Positions 33,435 through 44,234 of a stretch of DNA of 64,000 nucleotides are shown piece by piece; position 1 is the first letter of the stretch; the number at the start of each line of letters is the position of its first letter. The stretch is from positions 496,001 to 560,000 of the forward strand of contig LLEY01000004.1 of NCBI GenBank assembly GCA_001414485.1. Direction: 5' to 3'. The translations under genes were made by a program, and so were the position numbers. This stretch comes from Calycina herbarum (Eukaryota > Ascomycota > Leotiomycetes > Helotiales > Pezizellaceae). The notes beneath the pieces were generated by a model, which saw only the letters and a program-made list of their open reading frames with translations, did not search any database and was not told where the DNA came from.

Positions 33435-34818
33435 ATGGCAATTCCACCACCCAGTCCAACGAATGCGCTCGTTGTTTGCATCGCATTGCCATGTATTTGT
33501 ATTCTGACAGTCGTTCTTCGATTTGTAGCCCGGAAAATCTCGGGTGCTCGTTTGGTAATTGAGGATTGGTTGCTGATTCTTGCACTGGTACATACTATCT
33601 TCTTAAATTGTGCATTGATGAACTAAATTTGAAGCTCACTGTGTCGGAAATCTTAGTTTCTCACGATTGGAATGGGTGCAGCCGTGGTGATAGGTAAGTT
33701 GCAGGCACTTCGCTGTAATTATATATGCCTAAATATATGCATAGGAGTAAAACGTGGGACCATAGGATATGCTACACCTCCCAGAAAAGACCCTAGTCGT
33801 GCATCCCACGTCAGACTGGCAACAATGGTAGTCTCTCCCGACATCAAAATATGTCTTTACACGTACTAATGCCATCACCAGCTTGAGTGGATTGTACAAC
33901 TGCTCAGTATTCCACAAATTGGCTTCGTCAAACTTTCTTTTACCTTCTTCTTTCGTCGCATCTTCGGCACTACCAAATCTGCTACCTTCAGAAGGCTCAA
34001 TACACTACTCATTCTTATTCTCGTAGCTTGGACTTTGGGATTCTTTTTGGCCACTTTGTTTGCTTGTAAAGGGAAGTTTGCAGATTGGTGGGCAGGGGAT
34101 AGAGGAGGAAGGGTGGTTTGTATTTCACAACCGATGTTTTTGGAGGCATTATCGATTTCGGATTTTGTGATCGACGTGGGCGTTATCTTCATGCCTATTC
34201 CTATGGTATGTTAATACGAAACCGTAGAGGATAGAGAGTGTGTGAAAATTGACTCTTGGAATAGGTGTGGGGTTTGAAGATGTCAAAGGCAAGAAAATTT
34301 CTTATATCGGGTGTATTTTTGCTTGGTGCGCTGTAGGTATCCCCAGAGATGTGAATAAATCAGTGCTGATTTCGTTGTTCATAGAGCTGTCACCGCATCC
34401 ATTATCCGGCTCGTAATATATTATCAGATTAAAGACGGTACGCCCTCCTCACTCAGCAACATACCTTTCCTTTTTTTTCTTCAACAACAGCTGACACAAT
34501 AAATAGCTAGCACAAAACCTCCCGGATTAGATACGGGATGTAAGTTAAACAAGCATTGAAAACTATTCGCTAAACATTTATACAGTAACGAATACCCAAC
34601 TTGTTTATTGGTCAACAATTATTTCCAGTCTTGGCCTTATCTCCGCATGCCTCCCGTTACTTTATGGTTTAATACGTCGCTCGTCTTTTGACTCCGTGGT
34701 TAGAAGCTTCCGAAGTGTTATTTCACTTGTTCCGTTGAAATTCAACGGGTCGTATGGGTCAAAGGAGATCGTCTCCGAGAACGAAGGGAACGAGTTTGGA
34801 GATGGAGGTAGAAATTGA
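33435..34818 (+). CDS. Fungal rhodopsin-domain integral membrane protein (second copy in the window)
   Basis: Eight exons (33435-33587, 33657-33693, 33745-33827, 33882-34205, 34265-34332, 34385-34437, 34507-34539, 34586-34818) join in frame to 327 aa. The first helix is ALVVCIALPCICILTVVLRF, followed by IEDWLLILAL, the family equivalent of the DDW motif. Later marks are FVKLSFTFFFRRIF, SDFVIDVGVIFMPIPMVW, FLISGVFLLGALAVTASIIR, and a last helix in WSTIISSLGLISACLPLLYG, then a short cytosolic tail. This is the seven-helix fungal Rhodopsin family; ligands are unknown. Several exons are very short, so automated models could split it or call it a fragment. It is only distantly similar to the gene at 1549 (shared family motifs rather than shared text), so a recent duplication is unlikely. 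Confidence 0.85.
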
Positions 34819-35012
34819 AAGGCCGAGAAAAGATGAGTGGGTTTGACGTCTTCAGTCACCTTTTAGTGCGTTTCTTTCCAGTATTTCACTAGATGACTTG
34901 AAGGGGATCGACCTCTTTTTTAATGATACTTTAGGTTGCTGTCGAGGTCATTTAACTTCTCTTTTCGGCTAAGTGCATATGTATACCAGTAAATAGGCCA
35001 AGGAAACCTCTA

Positions 35013-35259
35013 AGGGGGAGAAATAACCTGCCGATTTGAGGCACAGGCCGCCCTACCAAACACCCACCCTTTACACTTTACCACAGCGTATTACGGGACC
35101 AAATAAAGTCGTAAAAATATAACAAAAATCCCATTCGATCCCTAGAGCAGTCTTAAGAACGTGTACTAAGTCTTATAGCTTTCCAAAAAAAAAACACAGT
35201 TGTGGTTGCATCGGGGTAGAAGCTGGTGTGCCTCAAATCGGCAGGTTTTTTCTCCCCCT
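35013..35259. mobile_element. 247-bp MITE with 33-bp TIRs and TA duplication
   Basis: The ends 35013-35045 and 35227-35259 are inverted repeats (AGGGGGAGAAA-T/A-AACCTG...) with one mismatch in 33 bp, flanked by TA on both sides. The interior is AT-rich without coding capacity. Size, termini and TA duplication fit a non-autonomous Tc1/mariner-type element. It sits between the rhodopsin-domain gene and the convergent SDR gene. Confidence 0.88.
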
Positions 35260-35382
35260 TAAAGAGAGCTTTCATTACCACCAAGGTTTTCCCCGTCGTC
35301 TCCCAAATTTCAGATAGTAAAGTACACAAGTTCTATGCACCTCCTTCCAGACAGACACCACAATAGTAGCAACAACATATGT

Positions 35383-36501
35383 CTAATCGTTGATCTTTTC
35401 CGTCCCCGTAATCTCCTTAGCAATTTTCTTGACGTACTCCACCACTTTCTCAGCTGTACCATCGTCCCTAAATATCGCTAGCAATTCTTCAACCCTGGTT
35501 GGTGCACTCTCGCCTTTAACACCAATCGAGTACACTCCGCTCCCTGTATTTCCGTCACTTCCTCTTGCTATAACCAATCCGTCATCCAAAGGCACGCCAG
35601 CAGAAACATCAGTTTCCTCACGTGATGGATACATCCCACTCGTCGTTATCATCAAATGTCTCTGGCCACACTCTTCCGGCGGTGTCTGCAAAAAAGGCGC
35701 AAAAAGAGATGAAATGACTATGATGAGTCGAAGTGTAAAGCCTTCTGCTTGCCGCATAATGCCACTCTTAACAACCCCAGGTACCGTATGAATAAAACTC
35801 ACTTCTGGGGCAAGTCGTGAGGTTTCTTCGAGTAAGAGTGTGATGCAAGAGGCTAGTTGGTTACGCCATTTCAATAGGGGGAATCCGTCTCCTGAAATAT
35901 TTGTGGTGTCGATTTCTCCTTCTGTCGTTGCTGCACCAACACTTATGACTCGACGTAGGGATGGAGCTTTTTGTATGAGAGGGAGAAGATTTTGGATGAA
36001 GCGGAGGCGGGAATGCATTGCTAGGGATATTACTAGGGGTAGACCTTCGCTTGTTTCTGTGAAAGCAATTAGTACTGAATTGAGGCGCTTGTTTGAGTAA
36101 TGCAGATATCTCAAGATTGAAGAGGCAATGGCAGAGGAAGAAAACGTACTTGTTTTGAAAGCCATAGTTCCTTGACTTAGAAAAAGAATGTTGATGATTG
36201 TTTCCTTTCTTTTGATCTGACGACATACATCATCGACATTTACCAAAAGACTGATATCGGACTTGATAAATTCGAATTTGCCATCGGGATTGAGCTCCAT
36301 ACACTGTTTTACAATGCGCTCGGCTGCTTCTTGAGATCTTCCAACAATGTACACTCGGGGTTTGGGGACATATTTGGCAAATTTCAGTAATGTGTATTCG
36401 CCAACACCACTGGTTCCTCCAACAAAAACCGCTACGAGACCGGTAGGAAGGTGTGCGGCGATTCTTTCATTGGACTTGATGATCGTTGGGAGCGAAACCA
36501 T
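35383..36501 (-). CDS. Short-chain dehydrogenase/reductase-like protein
   Basis: Two exons (36150-36501 and 35383-36056) join to 341 aa; the start at 36501 (MVSLPTIIKS) is preferred because upstream codons read as leader sequence. The Rossmann motif GGTSGVG lies at residues 28-34, followed by VYIVGRS (cofactor-binding strand) and FLSQGTMAFKT, the family's NAG-like position. After the intron come TSEGLPLVISLAMHSRLRF and SVSFIH-like text (VSFIHTVPGVV). Where many relatives have Tyr-x-x-x-Lys, this protein reads F-P-L-L-K, so the catalytic tyrosine may be missing. Proteins of this fungal group are annotated as NAD(P)-binding oxidoreductases without fixed substrates and often sit in metabolite clusters. 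It is transcribed divergently from the Zn2Cys6 regulator at 36917. Confidence 0.82.
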   Translation of the reverse strand: MVSLPTIIKSNERIAAHLPTGLVAVFVGGTSGVGEYTLLKFAKYVPKPRVYIVGRSQEAAERIVKQCMELNPDGKFEFIKSDISLLVNVDDVCRQIKRKETIINILFLSQGTMAFKTSTFSSSAIASSILRYLHYSNKRLNSVLIAFTETSEGLPLVISLAMHSRLRFIQNLLPLIQKAPSLRRVISVGAATTEGEIDTTNISGDGFPLLKWRNQLASCITLLLEETSRLAPEVSFIHTVPGVVKSGIMRQAEGFTLRLIIVISSLFAPFLQTPPEECGQRHLMITTSGMYPSREETDVSAGVPLDDGLVIARGSDGNTGSGVYSIGVKGESAPTRVEELLAIFRDDGTAEKVVEYVKKIAKEITGTEKIND

Positions 36502-36916
36502 CTTGTGAGTTTGAGTGGTTTTGTGGATGTGTTTCTGAGGTGGGGGTGATAATGTACTTATATATGGCATGTTCATTTTTTGTGGTGCATTGGAATGACT
36601 AGTCAATGAGAACAATCATACTTTGAAATCAAGATACTGTAATGGGCTCGTACTTCCCGATCTGTGTTGAAAAAACTGACATACTTCTGGCTGGGCATGG
36701 GTGTTAAGCGAGCCAGCTCATTACCCCTTTAGTCTCGTACCACTCAAAGTAGTTTAGCGCTGATTCAACACCACCTTGTCGCAGATCAGAGATCCACCTT
36801 TCAATCACATGCATACGGATGGTTCTAAAATCCGTTAAACCCATCAGACTCTCTACTTCGTATTCCTCTTTCAGTCAAGTATACATTGCAATACTTTCTA
36901 TATTCTACTATCCATA
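36502..36916. promoter_or_regulatory. Shared divergent promoter of the SDR and Zn2Cys6 genes
   Basis: 415 bp separate two start codons pointing away from each other. No CGG triplet pair in the standard spacing could be assigned with confidence, so self-regulation by the neighbouring factor is only a possibility. Confidence 0.4.
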
Positions 36917-38317
36917 ATGTTCCTAAACACATCGAAATCTTCTTCTGGCCAATCATCGCTAAATTTCACCAATACCTTCGTTCTCACACCCACGTCGAAC
37001 TCCGAGAAGGTCCTTTCCGAGGTCCCAAAGGGATTAGGTGTTGATCTATACAGACAAAGACGTTCACACAAAAAGTCAAGGAAGGGATGCGAAAATTGCA
37101 GGAAGAGGCGAGTGAAGGTTTGTATTCCCCAACCTTGTCGTAAACACCACCCCTTTCTGGGAACTAAACCTGAATATCGACAGTGCAACGAAAAATCACC
37201 CTGTCAAAACTGCCTACTTAGACACGAAAAATGTCCCAGCCAAACCCGACCTCTCATCACACCAACACCTTCAAGACTCCCCATCTCATCATCCATCCCC
37301 GATATCCCCGGCGAAGTCATCAACCTGTCTCATCTCCACCTATTCCACCATTTCCAAACCCACACAAAGCAAACACTTCTTCTCCCCTCCTCATTTTGGG
37401 AAAGCAATCTCGCATTCCACCACGATTTCCTCATGTCCGCCATCTTCAGCGTCTCAGCCCGTCATCTTTTTACCCTCCAACCATCGGAAAAGAAACACAA
37501 CATAGCGGCATCTAACCACTTATCCCAAGCATTATCTCAATTTCAACTTGAACTCTCACTACCAAATACTTCCATACCAATCAACATCGATGCTTTCATC
37601 GCCACATCTGTGTTATTACAATATGAAGTTTGGAGTAGTACAGAATTTCCTTCTCCCAGCGATCGCCAAGAATTAGAATTCGATCCCGCACATGATAAGA
37701 TTTTTACACTTAGCTCTAGTTTGAAACAGGTGTTTTTGAAGAGTTTTCACGAATATCCTAGTTTGGTCGAATCTTCTATTCTTTTGCAACACGTAGCAAA
37801 GAACCCGAGAGACTTCCTCCTCGAAGTCTCGGGTATAAGTGAGAAGACGATTACCAAATATCAAGATTTCTTCGCGTACGAAACATCACTCACCAAGGAG
37901 AAAATCAACAGCACACTTCCATTATTCCAGAAAGCGAACCAGTCAATCTTACCCGCCTCAGAACAAGAGCATGAATCGTCGGAGCCTAGATCTTATACAA
38001 CAATAATCAACACCCTAACTCTCATCCTCTCCTTCCTCCCTGAGACCCAACCCGAAACCGAAGAATTCACAAATGATGGAAAATCTCGATTATCACCCGA
38101 ATTGATAAGATATATTTGGAGTTTTCCATTTACATGTCGTGGACCTTTTGTTACCCTGATACAAAAGAGTGATCCACATGCACTCTTTGTACTGTATCAT
38201 TTTTATCGTGCTGTGAGGATATTACTTCCTCGGGATGAGTGTTGGTGGGCGTATGAACGGGCGAAGGTCTGGGAGGTGGTGTTGGGGAGATGGTTGGCCA
38301 TGAAGCTTCATGATTAG
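36917..38317 (+). CDS. Zn(II)2Cys6 transcription factor
   Basis: Two exons (36917-37117 and 37184-38317) join to 444 aa. The 66-nt intron is in frame and open, and it interrupts the zinc cluster; with it removed the six cysteines are at 58, 61, 68, 74, 77 and 84, giving C-x2-C-x6-C-x5-C-x2-C-x6-C (CENCRKRRVKC..., CQNCLLRHEKC), the standard fungal binuclear cluster. The basic stretch RQRRSHKKSRKG lies just before it. The C-terminal part (HHDFLMSAIFSVSARHL, a helical region ending in a WEVVLGRWLAMKL segment) fits the fungal-specific transcription factor domain of sterol-regulator type. The 57-residue leader before the cluster is longer than usual. Divergent placement suggests it may control the SDR gene at 35383-36501. 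Confidence 0.92.
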   Translation: MFLNTSKSSSGQSSLNFTNTFVLTPTSNSEKVLSEVPKGLGVDLYRQRRSHKKSRKGCENCRKRRVKVCIPQPCRKHHPFLGTKPEYRQCNEKSPCQNCLLRHEKCPSQTRPLITPTPSRLPISSSIPDIPGEVINLSHLHLFHHFQTHTKQTLLLPSSFWESNLAFHHDFLMSAIFSVSARHLFTLQPSEKKHNIAASNHLSQALSQFQLELSLPNTSIPINIDAFIATSVLLQYEVWSSTEFPSPSDRQELEFDPAHDKIFTLSSSLKQVFLKSFHEYPSLVESSILLQHVAKNPRDFLLEVSGISEKTITKYQDFFAYETSLTKEKINSTLPLFQKANQSILPASEQEHESSEPRSYTTIINTLTLILSFLPETQPETEEFTNDGKSRLSPELIRYIWSFPFTCRGPFVTLIQKSDPHALFVLYHFYRAVRILLPRDECWWAYERAKVWEVVLGRWLAMKLHD

Positions 38318-39130
38318 CTGGATCTTGTTGAATATTTTGAGAATGGTGTGTTTATAAAGGACATATAAACTCAGAGCAACTCGGAAATTGAGTTTGAGTA
38401 GAATCAAGTAATTATATACGAATGCTTAAGTCTTCAAAAAGAAAAGTAATCTACAGAATTATCGAATTCCATCTATATGAAACTTCATTCAAACTCTCCT
38501 GTTTAGTGAATGGCTGGTTGCTCGAAGATATTACTCCACTCGGAGATCTTATTTTACTTCGGGGTTTTTACTTCGATCGGAAATGTTACAGATGACGCTA
38601 TCAAAAGTATAGAGAATACAGGGTAGTACACTGAAGTGCCCCTCTCTTCAGAAACGGGAAAAAACGTCTTAACTTGTTCCCTCCAAAAATAGTCTTAAAA
38701 CGTGAAATTAAAATGGTTGTAACTTCTTTATATTATCATTTGGTAATCAAAGATTTATTCTATATTTTTTGAGGTATTTTTCTAATAACCTTCGCTATAC
38801 TACTAGTAGTTTAGTACTAGGGAGAGGCTGAGAAGACGTCCCCAAAGAGTCCCTCTGCTGGGAGGGGGAAAAATTCATATTTTGTCCCTCTGAAAAAAGT
38901 ACCTTAACTTGAGAACAAACCACAACTGCTCAATCAAAACAGATGCAACTATACTATGTTGTTAATTCGGTATTAAGGATTCATTCTAGATTTTTGGGGT
39001 ATTTTTGGGATTTATTTTGAGCATTCTATTGTTGTTTTGTTAAGGTGCGGAAGTTTTTTGCGTCTCGGTAGAGCCTCGAGGCCCTGTAACAGTACCCTGA
39101 AAGACTAGACTAGCCTGGCGAGAGCGCTGT
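38318..39130. other. Intergenic, AT-rich, two diverged repeat copies
   Basis: No gene. Words of the CTCCGAG array appear near 38520-38590. Two loosely similar blocks (about 38640-38800 and 38850-39010) share CTTAACTTG and a TTCTA-x-ATTTTTTG-x-GGTATTTTT-like end and look like old, degraded copies of one repeat. Confidence 0.4.
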
Positions 39131-39744
39131 ATTTTAGTAACGTCATCTCCTTGGGTTTTGCCAAAGAAACCACACCATTCATCGATCTGACTGTCGCTAG
39201 GCATATTCAACTTGCGAACGGTGATATACAAAATACCCTGAGGAGGATCAGATCAAAGGACACTTTTGGAGAGAATCCCGAATACTTCATCGAGGCGAAG
39301 TTCGAGGTCATTGAGAATCTCCGAGTAGATGTAATATTAGGCGACGATCTCCTATACGAAGCCGACATCTACACGAAGCATGCCAATTTATTCGATTTCA
39401 GCTTGGTAGACGCCGCCAATCTTGAGCTGGGAACAATTGCATGGCTTGGGATTGGCGAAAAGATAATTCAAAAAGCAGCAACGAAAATCTCAACAATTCT
39501 GAAGAAGAAGGACGGTATATCAGACTTGAAAGCTGCCCAAAGGGCGTAGACGGGAATGAAGGACATAGATGATTTAGATCTCGTGGAGGAAGAAAGACAT
39601 AAGCGTGAGGAAGCTAGGATTGAGAAGTTAAGAGGTGACCAGCAACTTGAAGCGAAGTCTCGTGAAGACAGAGCTCATGCTGAATATCTTGCTCAACGAG
39701 TTCGCTTTATGTTTGGTAGTCCTCTACCAATTGCTCCCGCCTAG
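39131..39744 (+). pseudogene. Retropepsin-like fragment, 5'-truncated and interrupted
   Basis: A frame without an ATG starts around NVISLGFAK and runs through HIQLANGDIQNT, FIEAKFEVIENLRVDVILGDDLLYEADIYTKH (quoted in parts: VDVILGDDLLYEAD is the flap-to-core region of retropepsin-like domains in fungal repeat proteins). A TAG at 39547-39549 interrupts it, after which the same frame continues to 39744 with a charged helical tail (EEERHKREEARIEKL). The N-terminal part with the Asp-Thr-Gly/Ser-Gly-Ala active site is absent or destroyed. Such orphan domains derive from transposable or repeat-borne genes. No function is expected. Confidence 0.65.
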
Positions 39745-40258
39745 TTTTACAATGTTGAGCAATACTTGTAGAAAACACTCGTTTTAATTCATCATAGCGA
39801 AAAAGAATCAAATCACCCATATCACGTCACATTTTTTAAAAAAAAGAAACTTAAAGTCAATCTTATAAAATTCGATTCACAAGCATCTATATTCATCTGT
39901 CCAGGGTATCTCATCCTCCCATCCATTCCCGAATTTCAACAAAAGCAGCCACCCAATGTATGTACAGAAATGCCACCGATACACCAGTGTACCGCAAACT
40001 CCAAGGAAAAGCCACAAAACAAAGTAAGGGTCTATAAAAAGTAGGTATCTTTCTGCCAAACTCCTTGTTTGCGCCAAAGACAAGGAAAAAGAAGAAGAAG
40101 AAGAAACGAGCAAAAGAGAACGAAAAGGAAAGAAACAGGTTCAAAATTGGGCCAAAAAAGGCCCGCTCGCTCGCGAGCAAGAAACGAAGAATGGAAAAAG
40201 AGAGAAGATGTCTAGCGTCCCTTCACCACACCCCCTTATCGTACCCCACCCCCCCAAC
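39745..40258. other. Intergenic, 3' side of the GH16 gene
   Basis: No gene seen. A purine-rich run with AAG/GAA repeats lies at about 40080-40110; the opposite strand would be the GH16 3' UTR. Confidence 0.45.
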
Positions 40259-41327
40259 CTAGCCCTCAAAAACCACTTCCCTCTTCGCAGCTCCCCCATT
40301 CTGAAAGACCTTAACAGAATTGATCAACCAATAAGCCTCCTTGTACACCTGAGGATTCTGCCCAACATAAGCATCACAGCTCGCCGCAAGAGCCTTACAC
40401 TTCGGCTCCGCGTCCCAGCTCTTGCCAGCCCAGTCCCCACAGAAGGCAGTATTGAAAATCATCTTCTGCTCCGCAAAATACTTATCAATCGAGCATCCCC
40501 CACCACTGAATTTCGCCATCGGATTTCTCCATCCCTTCGGATCCGGACTCTCACCCAAAACATCCGCAGGAATACTTGCTCTCGCAAAAAACCAAACGGA
40601 AATGGCATCTGAAGTCCATTCCATGGCGTAAACTCCACCGCCTTGCGCGTTAAAGTCATCACCGTAGGTTCCGGGTTTATTGGAGTGCGATGAACATCCG
40701 GAGTTTCCTTCGCCTGTGCAATCACCAGATTGGAGTGTCGAGAGGGGGTCGGAGCCAGAGGCGGACGTGGTGCAGCCCGGGGAGGTGTGGAGGGTTACTG
40801 AGTTGTTGGATTGGAGGTTTACGCCTTCGAGGATGTCGATTTCGCCTTTTGTTGGCCAGGGCTCGCCGAAGGTCCACTATGAACTTGTTAGCTTTCTCTT
40901 CATATACATTTCCGTGTGATTTTTGGGAGAGGTGAAAAGGAAAAGGAAAATGAGAAGGAAATAAACTCACAAAAGCAGGCCAAACCCCACATGCATTCCC
41001 AGGCATATGTTTAATATCCGCCACAAACAGTCCCTTCGTCCACCTCGCCTTGCTCTCCAGGCGTACAGACTGTCGACCACCAGTAGGATTCACTGTCGTA
41101 GAATCAACGCCCAAATAAGCAGCTCCATCGCTGTAACCTGCGAGACCACTGTTGTTGGAGCTCAAGGCAGTTTGGTAGGCAACGAATCCGTTGGTTGGAT
41201 CGGTACCGGAGAAGAACGTGAAGCCGTCGAAAAAATTGGTCGAGTTGAAGGAGTCTTTGATTGTGTAGGCTGCGTTTGCGAGACCGGCTGCGCAAACGGA
41301 GGCCAGAAGGAGAGAAGAGGTATACAT
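40259..41327 (-). CDS. GH16 endo-1,3(4)-beta-glucanase-like secreted glycoside hydrolase
   Basis: Two exons (40971-41327 and 40259-40876) with one 94-nt intron join to 324 aa. A signal peptide (MYTSSLLLASVCAAGLANA, cleavage near residue 19) is followed by the GH16 beta-jelly-roll: FFDGFTFFSGTDPTNGFV, SVRLESKARW, FVADIKHMPGNACGVWPAFW, and the catalytic motif GEIDILEG, with Glu131 as nucleophile and Glu136 as acid/base. Asp133 between them is also present. Many Cys-containing loops (CTTSASG, GCSIDKYF, FCGDWAGKSW) follow the pattern of fungal laminarinase-like GH16 proteins acting on beta-1,3(4)-glucans of fungal or plant walls. No GPI signal is seen at the end (REVVFEG), so a secreted form is expected. 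Complete and intact. Confidence 0.95.
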
Positions 41328-42740
41328 GCTGGGATGATTGTATGTGTGTAGTTAGAATGAAAGTGATCGTAATCGTGATATCGTGATACGTCTGATGTTG
41401 AGACCAAAGCTCGTGTAAAGGGTTCGAAAGAGAGACTCGAAAGAGCGATGTCAAAATATATAAAAAGGCGCAAGTTGACTGGTCGTGAATAAATGACAGC
41501 GTGTAATGACAATCAATGTATAATAACAATGACGATACTAGGCTATTGAGAAACTTGCTCGTAGATCCGTCAAAGAATTCCAAGAATAGGTATCGTGAAG
41601 TTCCTATTGTTCTCACACCAATAGCAAGAAGCGAAGCCGCGAAGAAGAAATCAACGAACAAAGAAGCGAAAAATGGAGATCAACTACTACTCACAACAAA
41701 GAAACAAAACGGGAAACAAAGAGAAGATATACGGAGCAGGAGCTTGCGCGCCAGGTCTGTGAGTAAGCAGTCAAATGGTTAGGCCAGAGCTCCAAACTTC
41801 CACCCCTCCATCCCTCCAACCCTCCAACCCTCCTATGAGACCTCCCACACAGACATCTAGAAGGCTAGGCCACTACCCAAAGGTCAGGATAGGTTCACTT
41901 GATCTACTCCCCACAGGGCTGGGGTGGTTTCGAAGAATGAGATGAACGAGTTTCCTCTTAATGGAGTGGCTGCGGCATGCATGTCCGTTGCAACAGCCAC
42001 TGCCCTCTAAAGCGCCTCCATCGACCCGCAAGCTTGGGATACCAGACTGCTGATCTCGTCAACTGGCGGAGAGACGTTCGTAACTCAATCAACAAACCCC
42101 ATTTCGCAAAGTCGGAGGTTAACTCGAGGGGTGGACAATTTGTTTGAGATCATCCCCCCACCAGATCGAAACATCCCCGTGATTGGTCCACTACAGCCCT
42201 CAAAAATAAGCGAGTGCAATTGTTTGGTCCACGAATAAACTGCTTGAAACGAGGAAAGCTATCTCCATAAAACATGGCCTTTTTCTTCTGAACACGCTAC
42301 GTCTGACTCCTTTGTAAAATGAGTCCTCCAAAAGTTTATATAAAAGTTATCCTCCCTCTGACCCTTTTCCATTCCCCAGCCTCGGTCAGCTGTTTGACTG
42401 CCTACCTCAAACTTAGATGCGTCACATAAATTAGTCAGATGGTTGAGTGGTCTCTTCGGTGAATATTTTCAACATTGTCGTCATATAATACATGCCAATC
42501 CATCTAATGAACCTATACATCTCTTGTGGGTAAGAAAACGAAAAGAGAAAAAAAGAACTCCTCCACAGTAAGTGCAGAAACCAAGAAAAATGCAAACCCA
42601 ATCAAAAGTAAGCAACTCCACTGTGGATATGCGAAATCCGTACCGCAGGCGGGTAGAGAAGAACGAAGGTTGGGGTATTCCAGATAAGTGCATGAGAAAC
42701 ATCAAAAACATCTTCGGCACATTATGTATTCTTCCTCCCC
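41328..42740. other. Intergenic, no gene seen
   Basis: Promoter of the GH16 gene at the left and 3' flank of the GT34 gene at the right. A short imperfect CCCTCCAAC run lies at about 41800-41835. No other structure recognised. Confidence 0.45.
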
Positions 42741-44234
42741 TTATAACTTGACCTTATGTCCGGTGATTTTGAACCAAATAACAGCCACAAACTCCTCCTT
42801 GAATAACTCCCATGGGTTGCGGTTCAGGAAATTGCTCAACTCGCGGTAGTTGTACATTTCGCCCCAACAATCACGTCCCCATTCACATCCTGCCATATTC
42901 ACGACAAAATCTCGATCCTTCTCGTTGTAATGAATTCGAGTGTCGTTTCCATTCTCGGAACAGGCACCTGGTGGGAAACTGTTGATTGATCGCTGTGGGA
43001 TGAATGCTGTGTGTGGTCGAACCCATGGCTGATTGGTGTAGAGGAATTCTAAGGCATCCTGTTCTTTGTGTTCCCATTCCATGTGCTTTTGTTCGTAACC
43101 AACTGGGTCCCACCAGACATCGAGTAATCTATCGGTCCATGCGCTTCGTTTGATGAAAAACGATCCGAGATTGAATCCCGAACAATCCTGGGGAACAACC
43201 AAGTTGATCGAGTTCTGCTTTCCATCTCCAACAGGGCTACGAGCTTCGGCGTCGAGGTGAACCGATGAGAAAGGGTGGGTAATATTAAGAGGGTTATATT
43301 CGTTGATGTCGCGGTAGGTGTTTGCGCTGAGGCTGTTAAAGATGTGCGATTGAAGAGAGTATGAAGGCTCCATAACGAAAGTGTTAAGATCCATCCACCA
43401 AAACCTGGAATATGTTAGCAGAATAAATTGTAAATTAGTGGAATCGCATACCATTCAGCATCAGGATACTTCCTCAAGCAATTTCGAATTGTGTCGACTT
43501 TCTCCCAACTTTCTCTCCATTCGTGAGCGTATCTCTTCTTGGTGCTCATATCGACAATTTCCAGCTCGTATCCCCATCTATTAGCATACTTTCGTTTATT
43601 TCGTACACTATCGCGCTCAATGGCCCATTCTCGAGGACCCTTCCACTCCATTACACCACCTCCTTGATTGGCGGCAAGTATTATTACAAACTTTTTACCA
43701 CCTCCTAGATATTTATTCCTTCGCCAGTAGTAATGCAAAGCTATATCTGGTCAGCTTCGTTTGGGGACGAGCATGGGATTTGGGAAGCTTACGTGTGGTA
43801 TAGAAGAGAATGATCATTACAATGAAAGCAAGAATCGCCAACAGCCGCATCCGTGTCTTTCGTGAAGTATTCCTGGCCATAATTCGTAGCCTTGCTAATT
43901 TACCTCCATCTGCTGGCAACCACCGGCCTCTCCCCAGCTTCTCCTTCTCAGCATAGCTCTTCTCTGATCCGCCATTGAACCTGGGCAAGCTGTTCGAGAT
44001 GGATCTGTAGTGTCGATTGAAGAACCCATTATTCTGCGTGGAAAATGATGGATATCCATTGACACCTTCACTCTTTGCCTTGGCAGATTCCCATGTTACC
44101 GACGAACCACCATTGGAACCGCGATAACCTGCGGCCGGACTTGATCGTCCACTGACATCGATATAGGGGCTACTGAGTCCTGGGCTTGCCCATCCACCTC
44201 CTGGCCGAGGAGACGGACTGCGCGACAGCGTCAT
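42741..44234 (-). CDS. GT34 Golgi glycosyltransferase (Mnn10/Mnn11-like alpha-1,6-mannosyltransferase subunit)
   Basis: Three exons (43793-44234, 43452-43740, 42741-43404) join to 464 aa. The start at 44234 gives the common N-terminus MTLSRSPSPRPGGGW; the frame is open further upstream, so a longer form cannot be excluded. A Ser-rich cytosolic tail of about 125 residues is followed by one membrane anchor (LLAILAFIVMIILFYTT), the type II layout of Golgi transferases. The lumenal part has the GT34 marks: FVIILAANQGGGVMEWKG, SVRNKRKYANRWGYELEI, the WWMDLNTFVMEPS region that corresponds to the DxD-type metal site, SGFNLGSFFIKRS, and EEFVAVIWFKITGHKV at the end. The closest known roles are the M-Pol II subunits Mnn10/Mnn11, which extend the alpha-1,6-mannan backbone; subunit identity is not certain. 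Confidence 0.9.

Noticed and set aside
1549..34818. The two rhodopsin-domain genes as recent duplicates
   Set aside because: They share only family motifs; exon number, helix text and tails differ too much for a recent duplication.
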